A DNA stretch of 64,000 bases from Stenurella melanura (GCA_963583905.1 OY757313.1:77038201-77102200), one strand, 5' to 3'; positions 22,961 to 36,560 are shown, numbered from the stretch's first letter. Program-made: numbers and translations. The notes: generated by a model not told the origin, from the sequence alone.

Positions 22961-24357
22961 TGTCTGGGGTTTAAACGTTGTAACAAGTCTCTTGTGCAAG
23001 TAACTGAAAGCACAGCAGATTGAAAAAATCGAATCACATTTCCAGACTTCTCAAGAGCGAACCTAAATATACAGGGTGTATTCAAATTTTTAGATTTTGA
23101 CACTGTCATAACTCTACCTACACACTGATGTTCACAGTTATTACTGTTATGTTTTTCTTCCATTCCACAGAGTAAAAAATTTGAATCATCGTGGAGAACT
23201 TCCTGTAGAATTATCTCGATTTTAAAACGCCTGGAAAACATTCAAAGTGAAACTACAGTCAAATTTATGAAAATATTTTGCGAATTTTGTTCTTGACCTT
23301 TGCAAATGCATTCTTTATCAGAAAAAGTGGAATAACATGGCAACGCAGCAGTGTATGTCCAAAAATGACATATGATTGGACAGAGAATTAATAGTAAAAT
23401 ATAAATATATTACAAAATGTTGGGTGTTTTATTTAAAAACGTTCAAGTATTTGCTTACCGCCACTGTATGAAACTGTAGATTTAACAATCATTTTCAAAT
23501 ATGCTGCGTTTCACTGCCTTCACTTGTTATCATAGACATTTTTTTTAAAAGAAAAGTAAATATTGACCATTTTTTCGTAAAGGTATTTTCATTAATTTTT
23601 TTGCCGAAGAGGGCCGTATTGAATTTTTGACCGTCTACTCACTAGTGACTCATCCTGTATATGGGGGAATTACAAATAGGCACCACCAATTAATAATAAT
23701 CGAGTATCGAGTCTTTAAAATTACTACAGTACTCATATTTCATACAGTTAAAAAACTCAAATTAACTGTTTCCTAGTGATGATAAAAATGACCGTGTGAA
23801 AGTATAGAAGGATTGATTTCATGACGTTATATTTTTACAAACTCTGCATCTCTTTGCCATTAGGAATGTTCATCGATATAATAATTTGTTATAATTTACC
23901 ATTCTGTCGATCTGCTTTTTCAGTTGCCTCGTTTCCCACAACATTGAAGATTAAGAACTCGTTTTTACGTTCAGTTAACTATTTTGCATATAAATATGAG
24001 CTAAGGTTAAAATGATGGTATTCGCTTGTAGAAGAGATTTGGGTTAATCATTTAATTTGGATGATATTCATTGCAGAGATTTATGATCTACCAAATTTTC
24101 ATGTTATAAATGATTGTGAAATGAATCATTCCTTTAGAATTTTGTTGAGCGTAGAAGTAGGTCAGGAGTATTTATTTTTATTTATGTTTAACGCATTTAA
24201 CGCCATTAAAAATGTGTTAATTAATATATGCTTGTATTAATATATTTTGTCGTCTAAAATAGATATGTTTTCCTCGTTAACAGTTTAACTACTTTTTAGT
24301 CTTTCCTGAAGCAGCTTTTAACGTACTATGTAGTATGTTCTATTATTTGGGTGCAAT
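22961..24357. other. No gene recognised
   Basis: TACAGGGTGTATTCAAA at 23071 resembles a transposon terminus and CATCCTGTA near 23653 could be its partner, but the inverted match is too short to define an element. An isolated CCGCCACTG at 23459 resembles a hAT terminus without a partner. Confidence 0.35.
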
Positions 24358-24905
24358 TGGGGTAAAATAAACGTTAATAACTTTTATAAAAAAATTATTT
24401 AGCACACCTATCTAGCATATATTTAGGAGTTCAAAATAAGTAAATCTGGCCAAAAAAAATTGGAAGATATATAAACCTATACTTTTCATGAAATATTGAA
24501 AAAGTCAAGTTTTCTCGGTAAATCGACTCAATTTGGACGTTTCTAAAATTTGTATCCTGTTCAAAATATCGAAAACATATTCAAAATATTCACGTGGTAC
24601 AGGGCCATGAGTCAAATTATAATTCCTGAATAACAGAAAGAGATAGACAATTTTTAATGAAATTTTTATCGAAATATCGGCCATATTGGATCAGCCATTT
24701 TGTATTATTACTTTTTGACATTATAATCTATTTCAGCGACCTAAAGAACACCCACAGTGACAATCCGAGCGAAATTTGGTTAAAAAGTATCAAGTTACGT
24801 CAGCTTTAATGAAATTTTTGTCGAAAAGTCGGCCATATTGGATCAGCAATTTTGAATAACCTTTTTTGACATCATAATCTGTTTCAGCGACCTCGGAAAC
24901 CCTTA
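24358..24905. repeat. Family D fragment plus degenerate 152 bp tandem pair
   Basis: 24358-24420 (GGGGTAAAATAAACGTTAATA) matches inner family D sequence at about 9763 and 27000. Further on, TCGGCCATATTGGATCAG starts at 24677 and again at 24829, each followed by a gap, then TTTTTGACAT.ATAATCT.TTTCAGCGACCT. This is a two-copy, diverged tandem repeat. Confidence 0.65.
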
Positions 24906-24965
24906 ATATGTCAGTTTGAATTAAATTGCCTTAAAATTTCTCAACTTTTAATAATTTTCTTCTAA

Positions 24966-25591
24966 ACACGTTTTTTTATTTATTATTTTATTTTATTTTA
25001 TTTTAATCATACATCATCCAACAGTACAAAACCATTTATAGGATGGAAATCTAAACTAACTTGACTGCTGCTAGGCAAATATGTCCAATTCACTGCAATG
25101 GGTATCATATCTAGTACAAATATTAAACAGAGGAGAAAACTTTAATACGTTAGATCTAGGAGTGGATAAATAAAAAGTATGAGAATGACGAGAATTAATC
25201 CGTGGGACATAGAAGTTCAATTGGCTTAATATTTCACTACAATCTATTTTATTATGCATAATTTTATCTAGAAAACGCAAAGCAGACTCACGCCTTTCGG
25301 AACTTTTTCAAGTAATTGATTCTGAAAAGCTCCAATTGGTGGATATGTACCTTCAGTTTTCCAGTTTAAAAATTTCAGGAAGCGGTGCTGAATGTTTTTC
25401 AATTTATCATTATGAGTATTATATCCAGATTGCCAGACAAGTGAAGCATACTCCAGTTTAGACCGAGAGAAAGCAAAATAAAGCATCTTTAAGCTATGTA
25501 AAAGTGATACATACCAAAAGGTTTTAGGAATATCGAAGCTTCCCGTAATTATTCCGAAATAATGCATATTTTCAGCCTCTAGTGGCTCCAC
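24966..25591 (-). pseudogene. LINE relic: C-terminal end of reverse-transcriptase ORF and 3' tail
   Basis: On the minus strand, LKMLYFAFSRSKLEY then ASLVWQSGYNTHNDKL then IQHRFLKFLNWK and PIGAFQNQLLE match the segment that follows the reverse transcriptase core in Jockey-group LINEs. After a frameshift near 25290 the frame SSERRESALRFLDKIMHNKI continues with the terminal RSNVLKFSPLFNIC motif and a stop near 25072. Such proteins copy their own RNA into DNA at the insertion site. Only the 3' end is present, as expected for a 5'-truncated insertion, and it finishes in an A/T tail seen on the plus strand as TATTTTATTTTATTTTATTT around 24976-25003. The 57.3 kb relic ends in the same motifs, so both belong to one LINE family. 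Confidence 0.85.
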
Positions 25592-26124
25592 TAAAAGCGA
25601 TCAATAAAGTTATACTTATTCGAAAATTTCTGGATCTGGAGTATTGTCAAACTCATATTGACTGGAACTGCATTCTGTCGTACACTAACAACGTATTAAT
25701 CCAATAGTTATTCTCGGTTTGCCATTCACGACTGCAACTTCAATTCGTTTCAACCTCTTTTTTGGATCAATTTTCAATACGAAAAATACTTGCGGTCTTG
25801 ATTAATTTTTTTGTAAATTTGTAAATTTTATCCACATACTTCAGATAAAAATACATTTTATGAGGAAATCAGTACACAAAATTTGCTTTTTAGGTTTGGT
25901 TTTCATATACGTTCATCGTTGCTAATATTTTTGTTTACACAAGATATCATTAGTCTACCTAAGGTACATTTAGGATAATAACTATAGATGACGACACTAT
26001 TAGATTAGATTCTACCATGCTTTGCATGGAAAGTTTTTAGTATCTGACGATAGATGGCAAATCGGTTGATGTCATCGGTTGCGATATCCATGATATCAAA
26101 ATTCTCGATTTGATCTGTCTCTAA
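25592..26124. other. No gene recognised
   Basis: AT-rich DNA with no recognisable coding or repeat structure. Confidence 0.4.
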
Positions 26125-27629
26125 TAGTGCAGAAAAATAAGGAATCGGCTTCGGAATCCTTTGTAATAATAGCGGACTTTTTTCCCATTCTCTTCTAAAT
26201 TGTATCCATAATATACGATAAAAAGTCTTCTTCCTAAAAAGTGTCGCTGTAATATTTATTAAACAAAATAAGTGTAATATTACGTTTTGTCGCGAATAAC
26301 TTTTAAAATTTAATTTTATCGAAAAAAACCGCTTACGCCAATCGAAAGCACGGGAAATATCACATCAAAAACGTATCTGAAGTTTTTTTGCACGATCAAA
26401 AATGTAGACTCCATATATTTTTGTTTAACGCACGAAAATGGAACGCAGCAACAGACACGCAAGGCGTGCGAAGCGTGCGCGATCTCGGACGCGGCACACT
26501 AAATTTGTTATAACTTTTGAACTAATTAATGAAATTGAGCTGAACAAAGCTTAAATGAAAGAAGAACCATGTGACTATTCGATTATTATATTTTCAAATA
26601 TAGAAATGAATGTATGTAGAAATAGTATATATATGAAGTCGGAATATAAAGAGATTTCTGATGAAATCGATAAAAGCTCTACCATTTCTACAATTTTTAA
26701 GATAAAAACTTAGAACGTTCACATATTACTCTTGAAGTAATGTATATAAGAATCTGATGAGTGAAAAAATCTCAAAAATTTATTTTGAGAAAGTGGTAAA
26801 ATTTGATATTTATAACCAACTTCCTATTATTCTGTTTTAAATCACGTTACTAGATTTCTGTAGGTGCGATTTCTAAAGCTTGAAATGTGTACTTTAAGGT
26901 GCTTTAAGGGGATTTACCTTAGAAATTAAATTAACCCTCTTTATTTTACGGAAATTAAAGACAAATTTTTCTTTGCTCCAAAATTCGTGAAACTTGGGAT
27001 AACATAAAACGTTAATAACTTTTATTTAAAATATATTTAGCACATCTATCCATCTGATCTTTTATACATCACTTCAAGAGTAATAAGTGAAAGTTCCAGG
27101 TTTTTATCTTAAAAAATGTAGAAATGGTAGAGCTTTATGTTTCGACTTCATATATATACTATCTCGACATACATTCATTTTTGTATTTTAAAATATAATA
27201 AACCAATAATCGCATGTTTCTTCTCTCAGTTAAGCTTTGTTGAGCTCAATTTCATTAATTAGTTCAAAAGTTATAACAAATTTAGTGTAGCGCGTCCGAG
27301 ATCGCGCCGTACGTGTCGCTGCCTTTCATTTTCTTGCGTTAAACTAAAAAGATCTAGACCCTACAATTTTGATCGTACAAGAAAACTTCATATACATTTT
27401 TAATGTGAAATCTCCCGTACTTTATATTGGCGTAAGCAGTTTTTTGCGATAAAATTAAATTTTAAAAGTTATTCGCGACAAAACGTAATATTACACCTAT
27501 TTTGTTTAATAACTATTACGGCGGCACTTTTTAGAAAGAAGACTATCATATATTATAGATACAATTTAGAAAGTCCGTTACAAAGGATTCCAAAGTTAAG
27601 CCCGTTTTTTGTCTTATTTTGCTGCACTA
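26125..27629. mobile_element. Fold-back element, family D copy 2, about 1.5 kb
   Basis: The element is a long imperfect palindrome with arms of roughly 700 bp. It begins TAGTGCAG(A)AAAATAAG at 26125 and ends CTTATTTTGCTGCACTA at 27629. Internal pairs include GTAATATTACGTTTTGTCGC (near 26277), GCGAAGCGTGCGCG (26468), AACTAATTAATGAAATTGAG (26520) and ATTACTCTTGAAGTAATGTA (26725), all mirrored on the right. No coding capacity. No target duplication was noticed. Confidence 0.85.
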
Positions 27630-29289
27630 CAAAGGATAATATAATTTTTGTCCAATAGTATTAAGGAAGTGGATTACTTAATTTGATTTTATTTCATTTG
27701 ATTTTATCGTAGACCGACAAACATGCATTGGTCTTATGTGAACAATAATATTATGTAAAAAGTGAATATGCAAGTAAATGCCAATTAGTTCGCAAGCTTA
27801 GCGGAAGGCATAAAGTTGAAATTTTTAATTAGTAAAATAATTTCCTATTGGTAATTTAGCAATAAACAAAGTTGCACGTTAAACTATCGTATAAAATATA
27901 CACATACCCTACAGCAAATATGAAAATATTATAAATCAATACATAAAACTAAAGTTTAATACTTCTTATGGATAGTACTTTTTTCTTAGCTATTATAAAT
28001 CATTGTGGCATTTATTTGTTAATACCTTAAGAGCAAAATTACTAGCAGTTACTTTATAAACATACAAAGGCGTATGAAAACCATAAAATATGTGAGAGGC
28101 TTTAAATTTTTTACTGTCGTTCACAAAATTTCCTCTTGATTTTATGTACAATATGAAATTTTGCTTATAGTTAGAAGAGCAGGATGAAGGTTATGCTATG
28201 TTTGTGAGAAGCAGGGATGCGAAACTAAAATATGTGATTCATTATAAAACAATAACAAATCCATTACACTCACAAACCTATCTTTATTTTAAGTCGCCTT
28301 AAACATTTATATAATATAAACTAAATATTCGGAAAGGAAATAACATATAGTGCTCGTAGAACTATCGTTAATTAAATTAAAATTAATTATTTTTCAATTT
28401 GTTACCATTTGGGCATCAACTACGCAAATTGTTTAACTTTTGTTATCAAATAGGAATGAGTGTAGGGGTAGTCAAGGTACCTTATCAGTGCCCTATATAT
28501 ATTTCAGTCCAATACTTGAAGTTAGGAACAGGATTTCTTTTATCAAATATTTGTTAAAGTCACTGTCTCTGGAAGTTTTCCCAGAATGACAAACTTTCTG
28601 TTAACGATATGGTTACATGTGGGTCGCCGATTCATCCTACAATAGATGTGTTGTGCGAATGGATTCGCAGCCACATACGCTACGATTATTATAGATAGAT
28701 ACGTTCATCATACATGTCAAATAAATTCGAGACTGATTCTCCTGTACAGGTTTTTTTCTGTTTGTTAATTTACTTAGTTAGGTAGCACTGACCTGCAGTT
28801 AATCTCACCACACGACTCAATTTTCCTTCTTTGGTTTCGATAGGCTCCTGTCAATGTGTACGAGAAGTCTTCAGTCAGATGTTTTTGACCTCCTAATTGC
28901 CTCCACTTTGTTATAATATGTACATTTACTGATCACTTGTCTGATTGTTCTGATAGGCAGACTAAGTACAGGTCTGGACCAGTCAGATATTTATTAAATT
29001 ACCATGAGCAGAAAAATATGACCGCGTGGTTTTTTAATACAGAGGTCGGAAAAATCATTAGTATTTATACTCGTAAACCAATCCCTGTTATATTTGAACG
29101 TACTAGATGCTGAACTAGCTCTCCGTCTTTCTTTCCAATGTTACGAAGCAACCTATCTTATAGCAACGTTAATAAATACTGACTACTGATGATGATGCAG
29201 ATTTTGGAGATTATTGGTATAGTATTATTAACGATCTCGGTTGCTCGATTTTATTTTGTTTCGATTATCAAAATAACAGGCACGATATA
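27630..29289. other. No gene recognised
   Basis: No coding or repeat structure recognised. The GC-richer part from about 28560 onward could hold the 3' untranslated end of the LINE relic to its right, which lies on the minus strand, but I see no tail that proves this. Confidence 0.35.
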
Positions 29290-30515
29290 ACGCAATTCTT
29301 GTAGGAACGAGATCTTATGCCGATTCGCTTGGTTAAACTTTCTTCTCTTCCCCCTGGGACATAAGCCAGAGGAAATTTGTCTCGGGTGCTCTTCTGGTTT
29401 TCCCCTCTTTCGTCGCTTTATTATTCTTCAGTCATCCTCTTCTTGCCTTCTGAAGAACTCCGTCTAGGACTGTTCTCTCAATGACTCCTGTTGACCAATC
29501 GAACGCTATTTCCTCGACTGGATGGGGATAGATTTTTGTCTCGTTAAATCACACAGGTCTTTCTTCACCATTACTTCTGACCACTTTACATCCATGATGT
29601 ATTGTAAGGATCTGTGAACTATGAATTTGATGAAATCCGTATGTCTCGACATGCCTCTGCTTTTCCGCGCCCGATGAAGCTGGAAAAAGGCCCTGCTTTG
29701 ATTATTGGATACAACCCTTGACGTCCTTCTCTACTCCACTCTTTGTCGTTACCTCACCCTAGTATCGTTCATAACGTTGCCCGATACCCCCTTTATTTTG
29801 TCGGTGTTAATTTTGAACTTAAGCTTCGTCATGTCGCCCTTCAGCCTCTGCAATTTCTCCTCCACGACTTTGAGGCGCTTCGTCAAAAAATGTAATAATA
29901 TTTCGTCGGCGAAATCAAGAACCTCTTCATCGTCTTCGAAGGACCTCTTTTTTATCCGTCCCCGTAACTTTCTTCATTATTCTGTTCAGGGCGAGTAAGA
30001 ACCTACCCTTCGAACAAATCTTTGATGCAATTCATAATATTCGAGGGAATACCATACTCTTCCGTATGGTCTTCTTATTTGACGAAGTTTAACGTCTCAA
30101 AGTCGATAAAGATTCGGTAAACTCTGGTCTCGAATGATGTGGAGCGCGCTGATAAAGTTTACGTGCATAGCTTCGATGTTTTCGGAAATTTACCTGATTC
30201 TTCCTAAGAGCCGCTTGCATTGCCTCCTTTATACATTCCATGATGATCCACTAGACGGCTGTTTGGAAGTAGATAAGAAAGTGATACTGCGTCAGTTGTG
30301 GTGTTCCTTTTCTTCAGAAGCTTTGAAATTGACTGTTTTTTTCCATTCGGTTGGCATGTTTCCTTAGTCTATATCCTTTGCAGTACGATTTCTCCAAAAC
30401 ATACTGTTGTTTCAGCGTTGACCTTGAGCACCGCTGGCACGATGTCGCTTTGCCCGTTTAAATTTCGCAACGCTCTACTAAACTTTTCACAAGTTGGACT
30501 GTGTAAGCTGTGATA
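29290..30515 (-). pseudogene. LINE reverse transcriptase relic (different family from the Jockey-type copies)
   Basis: Reading down from 30515 on the minus strand across several frames: LRNLNGQSDIVPAVLKV; MPTEWKKTVNF then RSITFLS near 30300 (the usual W..G.ITLLS region); ALRKNQVNFRKHRS near 30220; FIDFE near 30100 (motif A region, normally FIDFEKAFDS); YGIPSNIMNCIKDLFEG near 30010-30060; LLALNRIMKKVTGTDKKE; LDFADEILLHFLTKR near 29910 (catalytic F(A/V)DD, here FADE); LQRLKG and FKINTDK. Further down, weaker matches to the usual C-terminal region reach about 29300. The G.RQG..LSP segment that normally lies between LFEG and LLAL is deleted. Many frameshifts and stops. Clade not assigned; the sequence is of the RTE/CR1-like type. 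Confidence 0.75.
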
Positions 30516-33193
30516 TCCGGTGTGAAGATATGTATTATTTTTATCCTTTACGTTTTTCTTATTTAAAGAAAGACTATAAGGATACAGGAATGTCTTCCAT
30601 TAGAGGCGTGAACCTGTACGTTTACAAAAGTTTCTTTGAAAACCCAGTTGGAATGACTTTCCCAAGGGGAACCATCTTACAGAATTATTGAATAAAACAC
30701 TTTAAACCGAAGGACAAGCGGAGAACGGCCTTAAAACGAGGCAACAAGCATTTCATGCGTAGAGGAAGTGTCAGATATTCGCAGATATGCTTAGTGTACG
30801 CATATCTCTTTTGTATTGGTTTGGTGTAATCTGGTTACCTCTAGAAAATAGTGCAATGTGTTGCTTTTATTTTTGTAAAGATAATAGAGGCCTGGCAAAA
30901 ATACCCATTATTATTTATTTTTCAGTAATACTTAAACTGTACAATACTTGTTTAATTCTGAGCAATTTGTTTTTAAAAAGTTATAATTCTTTCTATGCAG
31001 TTGTAGATCATTATACCTAGAAATGTACATCGATCTCTCAAACCGGTGTGCAATAAATCTGAACGCACGACGTGATTGACAATGGCGGCAAAGTCATAAT
31101 TTATAATAGAGTTTGATAATATACTATCCTCTGTACAACATCCTCTAGACGTGCTTAGTGCACAGCATACTAGATTAATTTTACAGCCCGACTTCTACTT
31201 TGTCAATGTGCTGATTGTGTACCTGCAATTTTCTTAAATATAGAATATAAATCATGTAAATGCAATTTGGAATCCGTAGTAATGGTGGTGTATCTTCAAA
31301 ACAGCTTAATTTTAAGTCTCTCGAAACTTGATTTAATTCTGGATAAATATGGGCAGGTAATTAATTCACATAATGTAAGTGAACTGAATTTTTGGATAGG
31401 TACTTAAAGAATTTTCCGTTTTTTCAAGACAGTTTTAAAACATAAAGGGAATCAAACATCCCTAAAAACCATATACTACATTGAGTTAGTGGACGTATTG
31501 AAAATTTATGCTAATTGATATCAGATAATTTATCTTTAGAATCAATGTGACACTCACTGTGCACGCATGTATGTGTATTTGTGAGAGAATACAATTATAT
31601 TTTAACGGCTAATCAGCATAACGGAGTTGTTTGTCACTCCAGTAGGATATATAGTGAAAGGAAATATATTATGAATAGTATAATGCATCAAGATACAGTG
31701 ACAAACACTAAGATGCGAGACCATGTAATACCATGCACTACACTTCAGTACATGCTTTTTAATGCTGTTCCCTGTACCATCATATCATCAAAAAAAGGTT
31801 CCACATATAATGTCTAGTACAGTATAAAACAAAATTATAGTATTGTCATATTTTATTCAGTACTATAATATGGATTCAGTGCAGCGTTCATACTATACTG
31901 TACAATGTGCTATGAACCATTCTGTAATTCAGTAACTATGTAACTCGTACAATATAAATAATACTTAGCTTCATGAATAGTTGAAGTAATACATATAGTA
32001 GAACGGAGGAGCAACAAGGGCAACGGTGGCCTTTGTCGGCTTTAACTTCTTTCGATGACACGCTTTAACCTCGCGTCTGTTCTCCAACGTCTCTTGCGAC
32101 GATTATATCCTGGAATTTTTCAGTCAGTTTAAATGAAAAATTATCATATTTCCTTAGGTTTCGGTTTATTAACCATCATCCGAGGAAAAACATTATCGTG
32201 ATTTTTGAATGTTTGTTAAGTTACGTTAAGACATTTAGACTTTTAGCATTTTGCCATTGTCGGGTTTTTCTGAGAAAGAAAGACGCGCACGCACATTCTT
32301 GACAGATCATAATCACTATGCACGTATTATCTTTAGTATATCTATATATCTCATGTTATTAAGTTCAATATGTTAATGCATTTTTCTATTAACTCAGTTG
32401 TGCTACTTTGAAACGTATCATTCTTACGTACAATTAGAAAAATATAGATAATATTTCTGCAGCAGATATAAAAATATTGGTTCCCAATATCGAACACCAC
32501 TGTGTGATAAAGTTTAAGACCTTATTAAACGAGTTATTAAATATTAAATCATTTTACTAAAATAAACCTCTGTTGTGATTTAAATTCATTAAAATTCAGA
32601 TGGATATTTATAGACGTCCAAGTCACGCGTTTTTCAAAGTTTGTAAACAGAACATAAAGATTATTGTTATCTGCGCGATAAGTCCTGGCTTCATTGTTAT
32701 GACTCGACTCTTCAAAGAATTAATCTACGACAACAGGTACGATTAGTCATAATTTAAACTTTATCACAAAGCCCGCACTATGCAAGTACAAATTCAGGTG
32801 TTTAGTAAACATCAGTAGGTATATACGTTTATAATATTTATTTAAAGTGTGGTTTCGGTTTAACTTAATTTAAACATGATAAATTATTTGATAAATTTAA
32901 TCGTTTAATTATTTAACTAATTGATTAAGATTAAAATAATTACCAGATGCGATTAATTACTAGAACGGAAACCTTATTAATATATACAAAGAAATTATGA
33001 AAAGTAGTCTTATATTTATAATAATAAAAGACCTAATTTCATTTTTGTCATCATGCATAACTATAATAATACGTTTAAATCAACCGCTACTGTTGTTCCT
33101 ATAGACCTCTATCATATCCATATACATATTAACTATATACAGGTAACACGCTATAAGCCACTATGTACGGAATTGAGGCTAGAGGAGATAGTT
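30516..33193. other. No gene recognised; one short dispersed repeat
   Basis: 31984-32045 (TAATACATATAGTAGAACGG, AGGAGCAACAAGG, CGGTGGCCTTTGTCGG) is a diverged copy of the family E segment at 15478. Frames elsewhere (for example 30787-31020 and 31581-31817 plus) show no domain. The left part may still be LINE sequence upstream of the recognised reverse transcriptase. Confidence 0.4.
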
Positions 33194-33402
33194 TTCCATC
33201 TCTATGGAGGACTTTGGATCCAACGCGCACGCTCCGACGACACATCGCGCTTTTGTAATAGGTCAGTGGCCACGTGGCCAATTTCTCCGATTAGATTGTG
33301 ACCATTTGCCTTCTATATTCAGTTGAACGGTCACAATCTCGCGTCACTAAGGCATGCGCACCATACCCAAAGTCCTCTTAAAGGATAGAGAGACAGGCTT
33401 TC
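33194..33402. repeat. Imperfect inverted-repeat segment, possible MITE
   Basis: Outer pair CATCTCTATGGAGGACTTTGG / CCAAAGTCCTCTTAAAGGATAGAGAG, with a gap, and inner pair GATTGTGACC (33294) / GGTCACAATC (33330). GC-richer than its surroundings. Boundaries and type uncertain. Confidence 0.5.
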
Positions 33403-33889
33403 CTTGGCGTCAAGTTACGAACGAAAGTCATAGTATATAGTTATTATGTATATGATCATATCCTACGTGATCTATTGGAATACAAATCCGCAGACTGCGC
33501 TGGCCACAGTCGAACTGAAATACGTTGTTTCTCCAGATACCGGTACAATTCTTGCGTTTGAATGTATTTGATTGGCATGCGTCAATACCAAAATTTCATG
33601 GACTTCAGCCACACACGAGAATGTGAGTGGGGAAGGGTTTCAAGAATAGTATCGGGGTAATCTTCTACCTACCAAAGACCTTCGACGAAAAAGAGATTTG
33701 TAATACCTCTTTAAACCTTAACTTTTATATGTTTGACACTAGGTAGTAACTTTTTTCTGGAGAATTCAGGATATTATAATTTACAATTTTAAAGTGTGAT
33801 TGTTTTTGTATTGATAGTAACTAGCTTTGATAGATATAGAATACTGTATGGGATATATGAAAAAACCTGATAACACGTATCATTCACTT
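33403..33889. other. No gene recognised
   Basis: No coding or repeat structure seen before the start of the LINE relic on its right. Confidence 0.4.
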
Positions 33890-34760
33890 GTTTGATATTC
33901 TTAAGACGTTTGACAGACTGAATCGTCCAAAGCGTGTGATAGAGTGGTCCATAGTAAACTCTTTGTGAACTTGACAATTTCGAATATTTGAGGGTTTAAT
34001 TCAATTTATTGAAAGATATTTAACCAATAGAGTTCAATGCGTATCTTATAATAGATACAAATCTGACGAATACCTAGCCATGTTAGGGGTACCCCAGGGT
34101 TTGATACTTGGCCCTATTTTATTTAATATTTGCATTAACGACATCAGTAATACTTTGAATGTGTGTTTCTTAATATATGCCGGTAACGTTAAGACGTTGC
34201 ACAGAATTTGTGATTTTACAGACTGAAAATTGTTAACTAAGTTATCTGCATGATGTGATGAAAATTATCTGCTAAATGTTGGAATGTGTAATGTTGTAAG
34301 GTAAGGAGACCCTAATTATATATAATTATAATGTTAATAGCGATGTACTAGACAGGCCCGCTTACTTTCGCTTACCTAGGTGTACTTTGCTAATAAATTA
34401 ACCTTAATTGATCATATTGATGTAATTTCGGATGTATACAAAATGTTAGGTTTCATCTTACATAACGGCCATGATTTTAATGGTCCTAAAACCCTAAAGT
34501 TGCTTTATTTTACTTTCTCGCGATTTAAGCTTGAATATCAATCAATCAATCATTCAATCAAATCAAATGGGTCACATGCATCACTTGTCTGGTAGCCCGG
34601 TTATAACGCTCAATGACAAAAAAAAAACATGGAGCGTCGCTTTCAGAAAATTTTAAACTTAAAATTTGAATTCACTAATTGGAATTCTTCAAAATAAATT
34701 CCTTGAACAATTTGATATTACTCGTTCTACCGTTGTCCTGTTCGATGACATACCATTAAA
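33890..34760 (+). pseudogene. Jockey-type LINE reverse transcriptase relic
   Basis: Conserved blocks in order on the plus strand are DILKTFDRL (motif A region, near 33900); IQFIERYLTNRVQCVSY; LGVPQGLILGPILFNICIND (34083-34140); YAGN at 34176-34187, where the catalytic YADD is expected; YKMLGFILHNG; LKLLYFTFSRFKLEY (34490-34540); ASLVW (34575); and RRFQKILNLK followed in another frame by IGILQNKFLEQF (near 34690). Both catalytic aspartates of the YADD box are replaced. A short CAATCAATCAATCATTCAATC insertion breaks the EY/ASLVW junction. The relic closely resembles the minus-strand copy at 24966-25591 where the two overlap. No host gene is implied. Confidence 0.8.
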
Positions 34761-35399
34761 ATAAAAAAATAAGAGGTACTAAACAAAACTGTTTCTGGTT
34801 TTCATTTTAACAGAGATTTCCTACAATAAAACGGTAATTTTCATTAACAAAATTTGTTTTTAAGAAACAGTGAATACCATATTATTTGTCTATTTCCTAA
34901 TCAGTAGAAGCTACAAGGGAACAGCTAGTAGTAAATTTTCAAAACAAAAATCCTTTTTGATATTCATTGCTGTGCTCTTCATCTTCTACATTCGTTGCTA
35001 TTCCTATGCGTAACTTATTATTTACCATTGTTGATTGCTACTTTGAATTGCTAATTTTATTGCAGCACATTTCTGAGAAAACTGTAATGAACTTATCTAA
35101 ACATATAGCATTATAGCCTATTATATTTTTTTTAGGTTTCATATATAGGTGTTAAATATAACGACATATATTTCACCTTCTAGAATACAGAGTGGAAAAC
35201 ATGTAACACCTACTTTTGAATATTTCTTCATACTTTTACTGCTATTGATTATTATCAGTATTTTTCACATAAATAATAAAAGATTAGCTCATTTCTAGAT
35301 TCGTTTTGTAACGGTATAATGATATCGGTATGTAAAATATAATCAAGGTAGGGAGTGAACCCCGAAGAACCGATAAAGTTATAACAATTATTATTTTCC
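34761..35399. other. No gene recognised
   Basis: No coding or repeat structure seen. Confidence 0.4.
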
Positions 35400-36320
35400 T
35401 AAAACGGCTTTAACGATATTGATTAAATTAAATATAAGAATCACTGACCCTGCTTTAATGCTTTAATACCAATGTGAGATGGCATGGCATGGTCGTAGTA
35501 GATTCATAGAGTGCAAAGTAGAGGAAAAAATAAGCGGAATTTTTATCAAAGGAAATAGCAATTTTATTTCACTGAAGCTATACTGTTGTTGATATGTAGA
35601 AGTACAAACATTAAACATTAACCGGTTTTGCCGCCTAGTAAAGAAGAGAAAACGTACTATTTATTCTTCAGTTATTTTTTGCTTGGTATAAAAACATCCG
35701 ACAAAAGCTACAAAATTTAAATGGCGTTCCGCCAGTACGAGTTGTCTTACAGTGGCGGTGCCCTGGATAGTTTTGTATATTATGTATACGATTTTTAATT
35801 ACTTATTAAAGTTGACATTTAAGTAAATCGAATATTACTGGCAAAAACGTTATCGGTCGTAGATCGGATATTGCAGAAAATAAATGAATGAACAACCAAA
35901 ACAAATTATGGAATTTGCGAAACCCGTACAATGAGCACGTACTTTAATCTACTTTTCACTTTGTTGGAATCGACTGTAGTTGCCTTAGAAAATGCCGGGG
36001 GAGGGAGGATATAAACCGTAGGGTTTAATAATTAGATAGTTTTGTTCTCTAAAACGGCTGTAACAATTTTGATTAAATTTAATTCGTGGATACTCCCTCA
36101 GTATCGTACAGTACGAGATGGCATGACTAGTTGTTTCTAGAAAATTCAGAAAGAGGCTGTGGAGGGTAGATTTTAAAGAATTAAATATTTTGCTTTAGAA
36201 CGGTTTCTAGTATTAAAAACACATGAAAACTTAGTACCAGTATAAGATGGCATGAGTAATTAATTGCTCCTAGAGAACGGAAGGAGGGGGTCTGTGGGGA
36301 TAAGCGCTACAAACTTAATT
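35400..36320. repeat. Degenerate dispersed/tandem repeat
   Basis: The set AAAACGGCT(T/G)TAAC, TTGATTAAATT, and GAGATGGCATG recurs at about 35400-35495, 36050-36135 and, in part, 36200-36255 (AGAACGGTTTC ... AAGATGGCATGAG). Spacing is irregular and the copies are strongly diverged, so this is an old repeat. Confidence 0.55.
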
Positions 36321-36461
36321 ATAAATTGAAATTAGTATACTGTATAATCCTTTCTGCTATATGAGAACGTTGGTCCAAGTTATGTCGGACCGTTTATTTT
36401 TTATTAAAATGTCTAATAACGTTTATATCTACACATCGATTTTTTTTTTCAAAAACGTTAG

Positions 36462-36560
36462 AGTGCCTCCTTCAGCTAACGCTAACTTACCATCCAAATT
36501 TTAATACAATTGAATTTTCCGCTCTTAAATTATTGTGCTTATAAAAGATATAGGTATCGA
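36462..36560 (-). repeat. Family A fragment
   Basis: The reverse complement contains AAATTTGGATGGTAAGTTAG and CGTTAGCTGAAGGAGG, the 3' half of family A. Confidence 0.7.

Noticed and set aside
22936..23241. 101-codon minus frame
   Set aside because: It runs across TACAGGGTGT-type sequence that resembles a transposon end. No domain, no splice context, no homology recognised.
23071..23662. Possible TACAGGGTGT...CATCCTGTA transposon
   Set aside because: The inverted match covers only about 9 bases with a mismatch, and the internal sequences do not pair.
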